Below are positions 10,853-20,822 of a stretch of 64,000 nt of DNA, piece by piece (position 1 is the first letter of the stretch; every line of letters begins with the position of its first letter). The translations under genes were made by a program, and so were the position numbers. The stretch covers positions 744,001 through 808,000 of the forward strand of contig JAJGBQ010000008.1 in the NCBI GenBank assembly GCA_022457065.1. The letters run 5' to 3'. This stretch comes from Curvularia sp. ZM96. Its lineage: Eukaryota > Ascomycota > Dothideomycetes > Pleosporales > Pleosporaceae. The notes beneath the pieces were generated by a model. That model was not told where the DNA came from and did not search any database. It was given only the letters and a program-made list of their open reading frames with translations.

Positions 10853-11981
10853 CTAGTGAACAGTTCTGATGCCTTCAAACCAGGGATGGTTCAATGCTTG
10901 ACGAGCTGTAAGCCGTTGTGAGGGGTCCAGGCTATTCAACCCTCGGATCAAGTCTTTGAACCTTGAGTCAACATTTGTCCACTCTGAGAACGGCACATAT
11001 GGGATATAATCTGCCGCTCGCTCCTCCCAAAGCATTCCAAGAATCTCGCAGTTCGCTTCCTCGTCACCAACATGTTTCATGAGCCCATTCAACCCTTCTT
11101 TATCCCCAAAATATGATATTTGACGCTGCAGGCGGATGAACGCAGGCAGTGCGCCTTTCGATCTGTGTAATTCGAAGTCATCATCAGGCCCTAGTATGAC
11201 ACGCCCAAGGATAGCGTAGATGCACTTAGTATGTTAGCTACAAAAAATCCTTTGCTCAACTTAAGCACTTACTACCAGCCCAAACGAGTATAAGTCAGAT
11301 GGTTTATTCAGTTCTCCCTTGAAATGACCTTCAGGGCTGCGCCAGTTATCATTTCCAGCTAGCATTCCTTTGATACACCTAGGCTTTGGGAGGTAGGCTG
11401 CATTCTCAAGATCAGAGATTTGTACCTGTTCGACTATTACCTCCTGGTTAACATGACGGTAATTGACCACAACGTTGTCAGGCTTGATGTCTATAGAAGA
11501 TTAATCATTTACATTGACCGTGTAAAGGGTCATAATTGTTGGGCTCACCTAAATGGACAATGTCGCGGTCGTGCATGTCCGCAATTCCTTGCAAAGTAGC
11601 TTTGAGGATTTCTTTTCGAGCTCGTAGTGGAATCTGTTTCCGAACCAGACTTAAGAAATCATCATCAAGGTATTTATACACAAATATGCGCTGATCTGGG
11701 ATAGTGTCCAATGGTAGTCGTATGTGGGGAGTTTGAGGAAGTCTTGGTCGAATGCTTTCGTTGAAGGCTGTGAATATGTTCTGAGGTATATCTTTCAACA
11801 CAAATAAATCGTTTCCAGATCTATAAGAGTGTTAGTTGTAGAAAAAGGCAAACGATACGGGAGGGTGCTCGAACGATGCTAACCAAACGCGACCAAGGTG
11901 CGATCTTTCCTGGATCAACCTTTTGAAGAGATAACAACGTCCAGTTGAGCCAAATAGGTTGAGGGATGTTGAAGATGCCAT
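10853..11981 (-). CDS. Atypical protein kinase (DFG replaced by DLE)
   Basis: Four exons (11981-11875, 11820-11549, 11490-11273, 11224-10853) separated by GT-AG introns of 48-58 bp give 322 residues with all phases consistent. The first junction restores GRVWLASSGNDLFVLKDIP, whose Lys (about 45) is in the position of the ATP-anchoring VAIK lysine. The second junction restores the catalytic loop HLDIKPDN (Asp about 127). At the DFG position the protein has DLE (about 153-155), followed by AAYLP, a SPE-containing activation/APE-like region (NWRSPE) and YSFGLV. The C-terminus has the usual RLTARQALNHPWF helix. It is short for a kinase and starts almost at the glycine loop, which is itself poor in glycine. 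Kinase fold is clear; activity is uncertain. The substrate is unknown. Confidence 0.82.
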
Positions 11982-12550
11982 TTTGATACTCGTCCGGAAT
12001 ATGCTTCTTGCCACGGGTGATGAGGGGTGACGATAGAACAGATGGTCGTTGACAGATACCAGGCGGCTTAGCGAATCTTGGCATCACGTGCGAACACAGC
12101 CGGCAAAGCCTTGAGGTTTCATCAAGCGCTTGCAGGTCAGCGGGCGGCGCAGTTGAGTCGATACGACACACATTATACACCACTATTCGCTAATTAGTGG
12201 CATCACTCTGTCGCGCATATGCGGAGCGGTTACAGAGCCAATAAAAGAAAAATATATTTCCATATGGCATTATTGGCGCCGAGAGCAAGCACCACTGTGT
12301 GCGGTATAACGTCTGCCCCACCTCAGCGCTTACTGAGAGATATTCGAAGCAATTGTGAAGTTGGATGAGAATCCTTTGTGCTCCACTTCAGCGCTTACTA
12401 AGATATATGGAAGACCCTCTTGAGATATAAAAATCCCTAGAGATCTACCCAGCTATTATTTCCCTGACCTCTTCCTGTCACACCCAGTCTCATTTCCATA
12501 CTACAACACATCACTATTCCACATACAATTTACCAAAAGACCTTATCAGG
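11982..12550. promoter_or_regulatory. Shared upstream region of kinase and 97-aa gene, with TATA box and repeated site
   Basis: The two genes diverge from here. For the plus-strand gene there is a TATA-like element TATAAAAA at 12426-12433, followed by a pyrimidine-rich leader (12462-12500). Upstream of it a block, CTCAGCGCTTACTGAGA at 12322 and TTCAGCGCTTACTAAGA at 12387, is repeated in direct orientation 65 bp apart with the AGCGCT palindrome at its core. This is a plausible pair of activator sites, by inference. Minus-strand open frames reaching 12183 could be an extra 5' exon of the kinase but have no supporting motif. Confidence 0.5.
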
Positions 12551-12893
12551 ATGTACAGAGCGAGCCAAGCGATCAAAACTATGGCCACGAGCCAGGGCAA
12601 GACAGTCACAGTTGCATATGTTACGAAGACCGATACTTGGGAACGTCCCTACCTTTCTCAGAGCACGCAATCCGAGTTTGCTGCAGTTGCTGAAAAGTAC
12701 AAAGATAGTTTGAAGCCAGAAACGGTTCAAGTGGCAATGAAGTAAGTTATGTGTTTATCGTTGCCAAGTCTTTCACTCATACCTCTACAGGGAGGCTGAG
12801 CATCCAAGCAAGAATGATCCGACACAACACTACTCTGTGTTTGAACTAGATAAGGAAAACAATGTGATTGCTTCAAAGCACTACTACAAGTAA
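12551..12893 (+). CDS. Small two-exon hypothetical protein (97 residues)
   Basis: Exons 12551-12741 and 12791-12893 join across a 49-bp intron (GTAAGT...CTCTACAG) that splits a Lys codon and gives 97 residues. The protein is hydrophilic, with a central SEFAAVAEKYKDSLKPETVQVAMKEAEHP helix-like stretch and a C-terminal YSVFELDKENNVIASKHYYK that reads like two beta strands. There is no signal peptide, membrane segment or cysteine. An in-frame ATG at 12581 is the alternative start. The consensus intron, TATA box and CT-rich leader make it a well-supported gene, but I do not recognise its family and assign no function. Confidence 0.75.
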
Positions 12894-15028
12894 TTGTGGG
12901 TGCTTCGTCTGAGCAAGATACAGGGGCTTATAACTTGAGACTTAACTGTTATTTTTGGAGATGTATTTAAAGCAATGCTTGGCTGTAATTTATTAGCAAT
13001 GAAATGTCGGGAATGAAAGTGGCGATTCGTATGTGGTTTGTCCGATGGTGTGAATAGGCAGACTTTCGGCAGTGTCCGAATTAAATCTATGCGGTATTCG
13101 CGTCTACTATATTTTGCGCCTCTAAGGCTTGCAATCGCAAATGCTCTTCTTCTGCTTCGATGTGCTCTCGCTCTGACTGCTCGCGCTTGCGCCTTCGTAC
13201 GAAGTCAATCAAGCCTCGCGAACGGCCCTACAGTTGGAGCATGCACACGGTCACGAACCAGATAGTGCTGCGTGGAGAGACTTGATTTGGACTTGATTTG
13301 TTTGTTGCCAACTCTACTGTCGATCTCACCGAACACTCCGAGGATTTCGATAAACCGTTGCCATCCCTAGCACTACAACATGGCAACAGGACGAACGAAA
13401 GCGAGAGCGTACTGACAGAGCGACATGCATGCACCACCTGCGTGTATTCGTATTCCTTTCCGCGTGTTGGGTCAGGAACCCTTAAGCACAAAACCATGTC
13501 ACTACCACCCTTTCTAACTCTCTTGTGACACCCAGTATTACGAGTAAGGCACATCTCGGCTCTTCCGCTACGTCGAGGGGATATTAATGCCACCGCTCGC
13601 TGGGTGTATTGTCGCATATACACGATCCATCTGCAGATACCTCTTTCGCCTCTTCAACGCATAAAAAGGAGGTATGTGTTCGATGTCGCCGCAAAACCCC
13701 AATATAGTAAGCCAAAAGGCAAGGCGATGGACTGATACGGAGCCAAGACAATGGCCAGGTGGACTTTGGGCCGCTCACACTTATGGAGCCGATTCTAGCA
13801 TGACGATGCCGTCCCAGCTGCTCTCCAGCCCGTTGTTTAAGGCAGGTGCCGGGGCTCTGACCCCATCGGGCCCCATTCACAATGCACTCGTTGGTTGTGA
13901 TAACACTGTTCCAATGGCGTGATTGGTTATGGGTGGCGAGCAGCCTCTGCGTCATTGCGAGTGTCACAGCATGAATTTCCTATGCACACTCCTAGTCTCA
14001 GTGGTGACAGGCTCTGTAGAAAGAAAACCTAAGGATAATCTGGAAGGTGATCATCGGGTTTGATTTTTTTAGAGAGCTATGTTAGAGTGGTAGGTATGAC
14101 ATGTTATGGAATTCAGACAAGCAAGCACTTGGTATGACCGAGGCCCCGTCATGAGAACGAGTACTCATTAGGACTTTGGAATCATCGCTCGGTGCCCAGC
14201 CTGTAGTGCTGTGATGACCCATTGATGACAAGCCACTCGTATCTCCCACAACACATACCATATGTACACGTACGCAAAAATATCCGTAGACGAATTTCAC
14301 AACTGTACAACACTATTAGACTAGTACGAACGTCGTACTGATACAGAATAGCGCACTTGTGGACTAGTACGGGAGACGTAAGGGTACGCTGACTGGACTG
14401 GTACGAGACGGCAGGTATTCTGGGCTGGTGCAAGTGTACTCGCTAAGACAGAAGGTACTGGATTGATGCTAATTAAAAACATCAGCCGATAAGCGTGTCG
14501 CTGCTGCTGTATTCGGACATCACTAGTCTAGTATAAGATCTCACAAGACGCTATACATAACCAACGTTTTGCAGAATCGCAGAAGACAATCCTTAGTTAC
14601 AAGGGTCCTTGCTGACCTGAATGAAGGGCTTACCGAAATAGGAACAAGATAAGCGCTCAGACACTACTTGGAATGCTAACAGCCAAAAGCTCGCTAAAGG
14701 TCCGCAAAATCTAGTGTGGAAACATATTCATCACACACTTAATTCGTCTTTCCTAGCCTAGGAAGCCGCATATGCCCAGATCGAGGAGTCGTCACGAGAT
14801 CGAGTCACATAGCAAAGGCCACATGGGTCGATCTTGATTCTAACATCCCAAGTGGCGCATGTCATCCCGAGTGTAGAATTCCAAGTGGTGCATCAGTCTC
14901 ACTAGCCGTTGTGAAACTTCCTCTGTCAGTGTAAGCAACTCTCTGGAGCACCTAGTTAAGCAGCTTACACTTCCTAAGTGGGCATATGCGCAAAACTGAG
15001 TGATGGATCTCGAATAAACTTACCCATA
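12894..15028. other. Gene-poor stretch
   Basis: Several open frames of 60-130 codons exist here on both strands, but none shows a domain, credible introns or biased composition, so I leave them out. At 14319-14436 there is a decayed tandem series of GGACTAGTACG-like units (starts 14319, 14361, 14396, 14422). At 14845-14890 a few ATCCCAAGTGG-type motifs resemble those near 10.3-10.6 kb. Confidence 0.5.
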
Positions 15029-15308
15029 CACTCTCATGCGCTTGCAGTTTCCGGTTTCTGCGAACGGGCAACCGTTGATCACACGCTAAGCGCCTCTCGC
15101 TCAGTGGTAATCTGACCCAAACAGTCCTAGTTTCTGTCAGCGAAGTCATCGGTCGATCTTCTTTTAGACGTTCAGACCAATCAATGCGTGATATTTACGT
15201 AATTTAAGTTTTTCTGGACAAGTGTATACTAGACGGGTGCATGTCCCGCGTGATACAATGGCAGTTGGGCCGCGTGCGTAGAGCGGAAGTTGCAAGGACA
15301 TGAGAGTG
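15029..15308. mobile_element. 280-bp MITE, Tc1/mariner-like, copy A
   Basis: The segment is bounded by TA on both sides (15027-15028 and 15309-15310). It starts CACTCTCATGCGCTTGCAG and ends with the imperfect inverse, giving terminal inverted repeats of about 27 bp with roughly 22 matches. A second copy of almost the same length (279 bp), in the same orientation, lies at 59730-60008, and the two align along their whole length by eye. No transposase frame fits inside. TA duplication plus short inverted ends is the hallmark of non-autonomous Tc1/mariner-type elements. The autonomous partner is not in the window. Confidence 0.85.
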
Positions 15309-15798
15309 TAAATAGAGTATGCGTGATCACTGCAGTCATACGCCTAGTATGGTTCGTTTCTGCCAGACAGCCAGGGGCCATGAGATGCCGCGTCGAGGGA
15401 CCGCTCAGCGATACGCGGGACACCCTCATGCTATGCAGCAGTTTTGACGTAACTAGTTGCAAAGTTAGTGTAATCAATTTCTGGTACGTCATCTTGCGGC
15501 CGCGATGCAAGTAGTCGTCCTATCTTTGTGTGGATAAGCATAATGCGGGGGTTCCAAAAGTTTGGTACGCGTTAGTTATAATCTTGATCACCATTGGGGA
15601 TCGAACATAAACGTAGCAAGTTCAGAAAATTTTTCGAAAAAAAGCAATGTCACAATGGCGGGACTTCTTAGTTCTTATCTGCACGTATAAAGTAAGTGCA
15701 TTTGTACCAGATTGTTCTTTAGATGTATAGCAGCTATTTATGGCATACATCTTCTAGGAATTGCAGCTGTTCACTTCATCTCTTTCATAATCGTAAAA
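15309..15798. other. Intergenic, 5' flank of the RNase III-like gene
   Basis: No gene supported. The frame of the RNase III-like protein is open back to an ATG at 15712, but the added N-terminus is hydrophobic and unlike the family, so I treat it as leader. Confidence 0.45.
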
Positions 15799-16290
15799 AT
15801 GGCAAAGCGTTCCGTAGAGGTCATCCTCAAGTATCGTTTCTCGAACCGCAAATTGCTTGACAAAGCATTGCTCCCTGCAGGCGCGCCGGTTTCCAACAAA
15901 CATATACAAGGCGAAGCGGAAGGCAACAAGCGTCTCGCTCTCTTAGGAGACTCCGTTCTACAAGAAGCTGTTCTGGGTCCATGGTACAACTCTAAGGAAA
16001 GCACTAGTAAGTGTGCACATACATGAAGGTTTGCTGTGAAACTGACCTTCCTAGAGGAGGGACATAACAGAATAAGGAATTTATGTAGGAACACAAGGTT
16101 AAACCAAATAGCTCAGAGGAGTGGAATATCGAATTGCATTGCCAAAATCCCATGCCAACAAGGCCAGGTACCACAGAGGACTGCTGCGTCAACGGTTGAA
16201 GCACTAGTGGGAGCAGTTTATCTAGACTGTGGAAAGGACATATCGAAGGTCATGCAAGTCCTCGAGGCTATTGGGTTTTTCACAGAGTAA
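15799..16290 (+). CDS. Small RNase III-domain protein
   Basis: Exons 15799-16006 and 16055-16290 join across a 48-bp intron (GTAAGT...CTTCCTAG) to give 147 residues. The signature block RLALLGDSVLQ corresponds to the RNase III box RLEFLGDAVL, with the Asp kept but the first Glu replaced by Ala. TVEALVGAVYLDCGKD corresponds to the second conserved block with its catalytic Glu. There is no double-stranded-RNA-binding domain, so the protein is a single stand-alone RNase III fold, much shorter than Dicer or Rnt1. The start at 15799 (AAAATGG) begins the typical helix MAKRSVEVILKYRF; an upstream ATG at 15712 is possible. Double-stranded RNA cleavage is possible but the altered first box makes reduced activity or a structural role equally plausible. 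Confidence 0.8.
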
Positions 16291-16458
16291 CCAGAAAATT
16301 GCACTTGCTCCAAAAGTCCGCTACACATATTCATAGAACCAGACTTCCAGGACCACCCTAACTTGGGATCATTCCGGTCTTTTCGCATCTCTGGAAACGT
16401 GCCATTCCCGCACTGTGTATCAATGGAAAATCTGACTGACTCCTGGGCCGGGACCAAC

Positions 16459-16713
16459 CTATAGATTGAGTATAGTGGTAGGCATCGAGTAAGACGTGGT
16501 TATCGGTCTGAACTTCGACTTTCTTTTCCGCTCAATGCACTCGATACCGCACCTTTTACAGTTTCGACAGGGAAAAGGGGCCTCGCACTTACGTTTTATG
16601 CGGTGGCAGTGGTCGCAGGCGTTACTTAATTGTCCTCTTCTTGGTTGCTTTGTCAAGGATAATTTTGCGGTCCCTGATTCTTCTCCCTTTACTTCTTTCG
16701 TAGTTGTCGACAT
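16459..16713 (-). CDS. Zn2Cys6 DNA-binding domain, short or truncated
   Basis: The frame from ATG 16713 encodes 84 residues with a complete zinc cluster: Cys-x2-Cys-x6-Cys-x5-Cys-x2-Cys-x6-Cys in CDHCHRIKRKCEAPFPCRNC followed by KRCGIEC. Basic residues after the cluster fit the usual linker. Fungal regulators of this class are normally 500-900 residues, so either this is a first exon whose continuation I cannot establish (an open frame at 16457-16218 follows but has no recognisable content) or the gene is truncated. Its ATG overlaps the end of the neighbouring upstream ORF by 25 bp, which is unusual and suggests that one of the two models is wrong. Confidence 0.6.
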   Translation of the reverse strand: MSTTTKEVKGEESGTAKLSLTKQPRRGQLSNACDHCHRIKRKCEAPFPCRNCKRCGIECIERKRKSKFRPITTSYSMPTTILNL

Positions 16714-17518
16714 GCGGGGCAGATAAGTGGCTGACTCAGTACTGGATGAGCGATTCGAGGTGTTCTGGAAAGGTCAATCGATATGTCGAGGCTCTCGACG
16801 CGCATATTGACAGCACACACTTGCCGATTATTGTGATTGAGATTGGCCTCCAATCTTAGCCAGAGCCTACATTGATCAGTAAGAGTTTCGAAGGTATACC
16901 CATGTAAATAACTTTCCAAGAGCGACCCCAGACTATCATCCAGACTCAAAGGGAGGGACTTTATGCGTTGGTCTAACTGCCAGCAGTGATCCAGGGACGT
17001 TACACACACGCCTGCCACAACATGACCGCATTTCTCTACCAAAGATAAGGGAAGAAATGCTGAGTAATCAAAGTTGTCTCTTAGGATGGGGCGAAAGTTG
17101 ACGTGTACACAGGGCTGGCCTTTGGTAGTCCATGCTGCCGTGTTGACCATCGTGTCTCTTTTCACCTTCGACACAGCACCGGCGTCAATGGCCTGAACCT
17201 GCAGTTCCCTGAGCAGGTTGGAGTCGTCAGATGAGAATTGCTTTGGCACAATGATCTTGTATCCGTTGTACTCCGAGTATTCAATAAACACTACAACAGC
17301 GTTCGCTGCCTATTCTTGGATCAGCGGTGACAACAACAGGGCTTGGTCACATACAATCGCGCTGGCGGCAGGTACCGCATCTTGAGCCATCTGAAAGTGA
17401 ATGTCGCGCAGAAAGGCAACCGGTGAGGGACTGAGAGGGCGGCAAGGCAAAACTTGAAGGGCGTCTCAGCCCTGTCGGCTGCATAGATATATGTCGCATG
17501 CGTAGGCGCGGGGTACAT
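16689..17518 (-). CDS. Unrecognised protein, probable two exons
   Basis: The open frame 17291-16689 (200 codons) has no ATG at its left limit. A preceding frame 17518-17321 can be joined to it by a GT-AG intron of about 45 bp ending GTTGTAG at 17289. The joined product is about 250 residues. It reads like real protein (VHVNFRPIL, YSAFLPLSLVEKCGHVVAGVCV, LESYLHGYTFETLTDQCRLWLRLE) but I do not recognise the family; a weak resemblance to acyl or condensation-type transferases is only an impression. The end overlaps the start of the Zn2Cys6 frame. Exact borders are uncertain. Confidence 0.4.
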
Positions 17519-17965
17519 CCCTGTTGCTGTTGCAGTGGCTTGTTGTTTTAACTCAGCTGAAGTTATTGCTTCTGCGCCCTTGCACAGGCTGCGACAATAT
17601 ATTGTGAACTCGAAACTCAGACCTTGCTCTCTCCTGGGTTCTCAATCTTAGTGAAACCAAACCTAGCATGGAATAGCTTGATCCAGACGCCCCATGGTGG
17701 CGGATAAGGAGAGACGAACACGGGTACAAGTCCAGAATACCCTAGGCTGCAACATCAGGCAGGGCTGACGAAAAAGAAATTATCTGAGCCCTTGTGGATG
17801 CGTAGCGCGCTCGGCAATATGACCAGGTGCATGGATTTGACGCCCAGAAGGCTATTCCAAAAGCAGCTTAGGTTCTAGTCCCAGGACTGGGACTGAAAAC
17901 TTATCTCCTTGAAGACCTACTTCACGATCGTGCCCGCGAACCTCGACGCCCACTCTCTAAGAGAC
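17519..17965. other. Intergenic, nothing recognised
   Basis: Separates the minus-strand unknown gene from the plus-strand broken gene; presumably carries both 5' flanks. No motif stood out. Confidence 0.4.
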
Positions 17966-19773
17966 ATGGCATTTTCTGAATCTCAGACCGACTTTGTAAC
18001 AGCTCTAGACTCTTGCGCACCGTCTGATGTCTTGAGAGACGAAGTAGGTAAACCCTGGAAAAAGTAAGAGATAGTGGTTAACAAGAGTGATTAAGGGCTC
18101 GCTTGCAAGTGTGCGTCGATTCTTCCGAAAAGGAACGGCAGATGAGTGTTTCAAACTGCTCCCCGAGGAGTTCAGGTCTGATGAGCTATTTGAACGGATA
18201 AATTCTCTCCGGACCCCGGTCCAAGCCGCATCGCAGCGACACCAACCACAGGACACCTCAGCCTCGGCGGAAGAGTACTTCCAACGTTTAATCCCAGACC
18301 ACAAGAACAGGTTAAGAAGAGTCGTAAAGGTTGCTGAACATATCACTAAGTTTCAACATCAGGAGATTGTGGGTCCAGGTAGTATCTATGATGAAGACTC
18401 CATCTTAGAAACCCCAATCACACGGACAGAGGAGATTGTCGGTCCATGCGGAGTCTACAATGAAGACTCCGTCCTAGAAAACTCAATTGCACGGGCAGAG
18501 GCTATTTTCGAGATGATATCTGCAAAGCAAGATACCAAAGCATACCGATATAATCTTCTCTACTTCAGCAATGCAGTAGATCAGTATGAAAGCCTGCAAC
18601 TAGAGGTTTCACAAGGACGACGCAACAAATCAGTTGCTTTTGACACGATTTCCAGGGGCGATAAGAAAAAGAGGGAGACTGCACGCAGAACATACGCTGA
18701 TGCTTGTCGATACTTAGAATGTTCAGAAATAGGAGGTCCAGGTTCTCTGTTGTCCATGAACGCCGCCAAATCCGAGTAAGCACGGAAAGTCCAAAATTTG
18801 GTCACTGCTAATGTACAGCAGTATGGAAAATCTTAATAATGAAGATATTCAATTGCTGTGATATTATCGCAAGATTCATGCTCCTATCGAAAAGCAATCT
18901 AGGTCTTTGGATTTCACTGTAGTAAGAGAGCTTGCCAAAGGTCTTCTGGCTCAAGGCATTGAAAAAGCCGAAATCACGAAAGGACTTACCCGTTTGACAA
19001 AGCTCATTTGTTGTTATGTAGATACGAAGTCACTTGTCGAGGATGGCAAGGTACTCCCAAAACCTGTCGGCGCAGACAGCAATGAATACCGCAAGCGTGC
19101 TTCTTCGCAATCGCCAACAGGACCTGGATCTGGAGTAGATGTCAGACTTCCCTCTCATACAAAGTCTTCTGATCCGCGAGGACCCGTGCCCTTCTATCAT
19201 GCCCTACAAAGTCAGCAACCATATCGTGCTGTAGAGACATGCAAAAACACTGCCAAACGACGGAGAGTCTCCGGGATTGAAGGCCTGCAAACTCCAACGG
19301 AATCAGATAGCATGCGAGAAAATGAGCAGACATACTTTACGCCTCGTTCAAAAGCTTCGCAATTTACTCCCGGGACAAGAACCTACAATCAGAGAGACTA
19401 TCAAACCCGTGAAACCTCAAGTGCTCTTTAATCATTGGAACATGTTAGCGAATGTTACTTAGAGGCTACTGCTGCCGAACTGCGTCAGCAACCATCCTCA
19501 TCATACACTAGCTTATCTCAGAATGAGCAGTCTTCACACACTTCAAACAGGGTGTCGGATCAATTTTGTGCATCAGAACATGACAATGCCATGAGGGAGG
19601 CGAGCAGTGCACTGGGCCTGGACGGTATCAGGGATGAAGAAGACGAAGATGACAGCGAATTACCTTCTGTGGTGGTTAGAGATCCTCGCATAGGGGAGCA
19701 ACGTTTAGGAGATCTTGATTTGTTTAGTCTCTACAAACCCTCATCATCCGCCGGCTCGATGAACAATCTTTGA
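17966..19773 (+). pseudogene. Unknown gene, broken by in-frame stops
   Basis: A coherent protein runs through exon 1 (17966-18043), a 52-bp intron, exon 2 (18096-18775) and then one continuous frame to 19773, about 580 codons in total. Two stops interrupt it: TGA at 18859-18861 and TAA at 19429-19431, although coding character continues after both (YYRKIHAPIEKQ; AELRQQPSSSYTSLSQ; a final acidic stretch DEEDEDDSELPSVVV). The TGA could be removed by a longer intron (18776-18902), but no splice restores frame across the TAA. Residues about 116-165 contain a near-perfect tandem repeat of a 23-residue unit (EIVGPGSIYDEDSILETP / EIVGPCGVYNEDSVLENS). No known domain is recognised. Confidence 0.6.
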
Positions 19774-20248
19774 GTTAAGATTAGAGTATCCAATGGCACT
19801 GGCTAGTACATGACCCTTTCGAATACTACAATAACTACACCATGTTGCAATATTACTTCATCGGCTTCGCCAGTCGACTTGTTCCGCAACTTTAGCTTCG
19901 CGTTGCTGTAACGCGCATGGAGAGGCTAAAGGATGACAATATCATGTTCAGAAGTCTCTAGCCAAAGAGGTGGTTGCTGAGAGCTTGTCTGCGCCCGGAG
20001 GACTAGAGGTGGAAGTTGATATTCTCCAGGCCTAGCCTTTCTTATCTTCGCTTTCGCAAAGTCTCCCACTAGGCGCTAGACATCTCGCACCTTTTGTCTA
20101 TGTCAGAGAGTATCTTTAATATGTTAAGCATCCAGCATACTATAGTGTTGTTAAGCGCGGTCCTAAACGGGATCGTTACTTCTCCAGGAATGTGTGAGAG
20201 TGCCATCTTTAGCCTCGGTGTGTTATCCTCGAAATCCACATCCTTCCA
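19774..20248. other. Intergenic, nothing firm
   Basis: A minus-strand open frame (20335-20069, 88 codons) crosses the right edge; it has no recognised domain and overlaps the next frame, so it is not annotated as a gene. Confidence 0.4.
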
Positions 20249-20722
20249 TTGATCTTTAGGCAGCACGGCGATCTTTTCAGAAATTTTGCAGGCTTCTTCT
20301 GTAAGATTTGTAGTTATAAGCTTGAAAAGCACCATGGCAATGTCGACTTTGCGAAATTGGAAATCGGGTCTACGAAAGATCGTGCACGGACAGGCACAGA
20401 GCTTTTATTATCTCCACATGACACGTGCATAGACGATCGTTTTCATAAAAGACGTGGTGATGCGGGGCATTTCTACAAATTTGGGTGCCGGAAAAACAAT
20501 GTTCCTTCGATTCTGTCATTGGCTAGAATTTTTCAAGGAGACAGACCAATGCGTTCCATTGGAATTTTTGTCATTTTGACCATAATCATACTTAGTCCTC
20601 TGACTTTCCACTCAGCGTTAGCATTAGCGTTAGCTGTTTGTTACGTTGGCCTGATCATGGTGTTTTTCAAAGAACATCTCAAAGCCAAGCTCCGGGGGAA
20701 GGACGCTCCAACGGCTCCGTGA
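20249..20722 (+). CDS. Exon-like frame of a membrane protein
   Basis: The frame is 157 codons long but has no ATG until codon 101 (20549), so if it is genuine an upstream exon is missing. The C-terminal part carries one long or two close hydrophobic segments (IGIFVILTIIILSPLTF; ALALALAVCYVGLIMVFF) followed by a basic tail. That layout is seen at the end of several fungal membrane proteins of unknown function. A truncated C-terminus left next to the pogo copy is as likely as a complete gene. No function assigned. Confidence 0.3.
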   Translation: MIFRQHGDLFRNFAGFFCKICSYKLEKHHGNVDFAKLEIGSTKDRARTGTELLLSPHDTCIDDRFHKRRGDAGHFYKFGCRKNNVPSILSLARIFQGDRPMRSIGIFVILTIIILSPLTFHSALALALAVCYVGLIMVFFKEHLKAKLRGKDAPTAP

Positions 20723-20822
20723 GCTAGAGCCTCTCCCACCGCCGTTGCCCCACCCCGTAATGCACGCCGACGCGTTATGCACGCGAACGCCAAAACACAC
20801 CAAAACCCTCAACCCTATAACT

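Noticed and set aside
11821..11874. Apparent frameshift in the kinase before LKDIP
   Set aside because: A GT-AG intron with donor GTTCGA at 11874 joins LAS to SGNDLFVLKDIP in phase, so no frameshift is needed.
13038..13967. Several overlapping open frames of 75-130 codons on both strands
   Set aside because: No domains, mutually overlapping, no introns or other signs of genes.
15029..15308. A-box-like TCGCTCAGTGGTAATC, suggesting a tRNA-derived SINE
   Set aside because: Both copies have TA duplications and inverted ends, which explain them as MITEs; no B-box or tail is seen.
20069..20335. 88-codon minus-strand open frame
   Set aside because: No domain, overlaps a plus-strand frame, no splice or promoter support.
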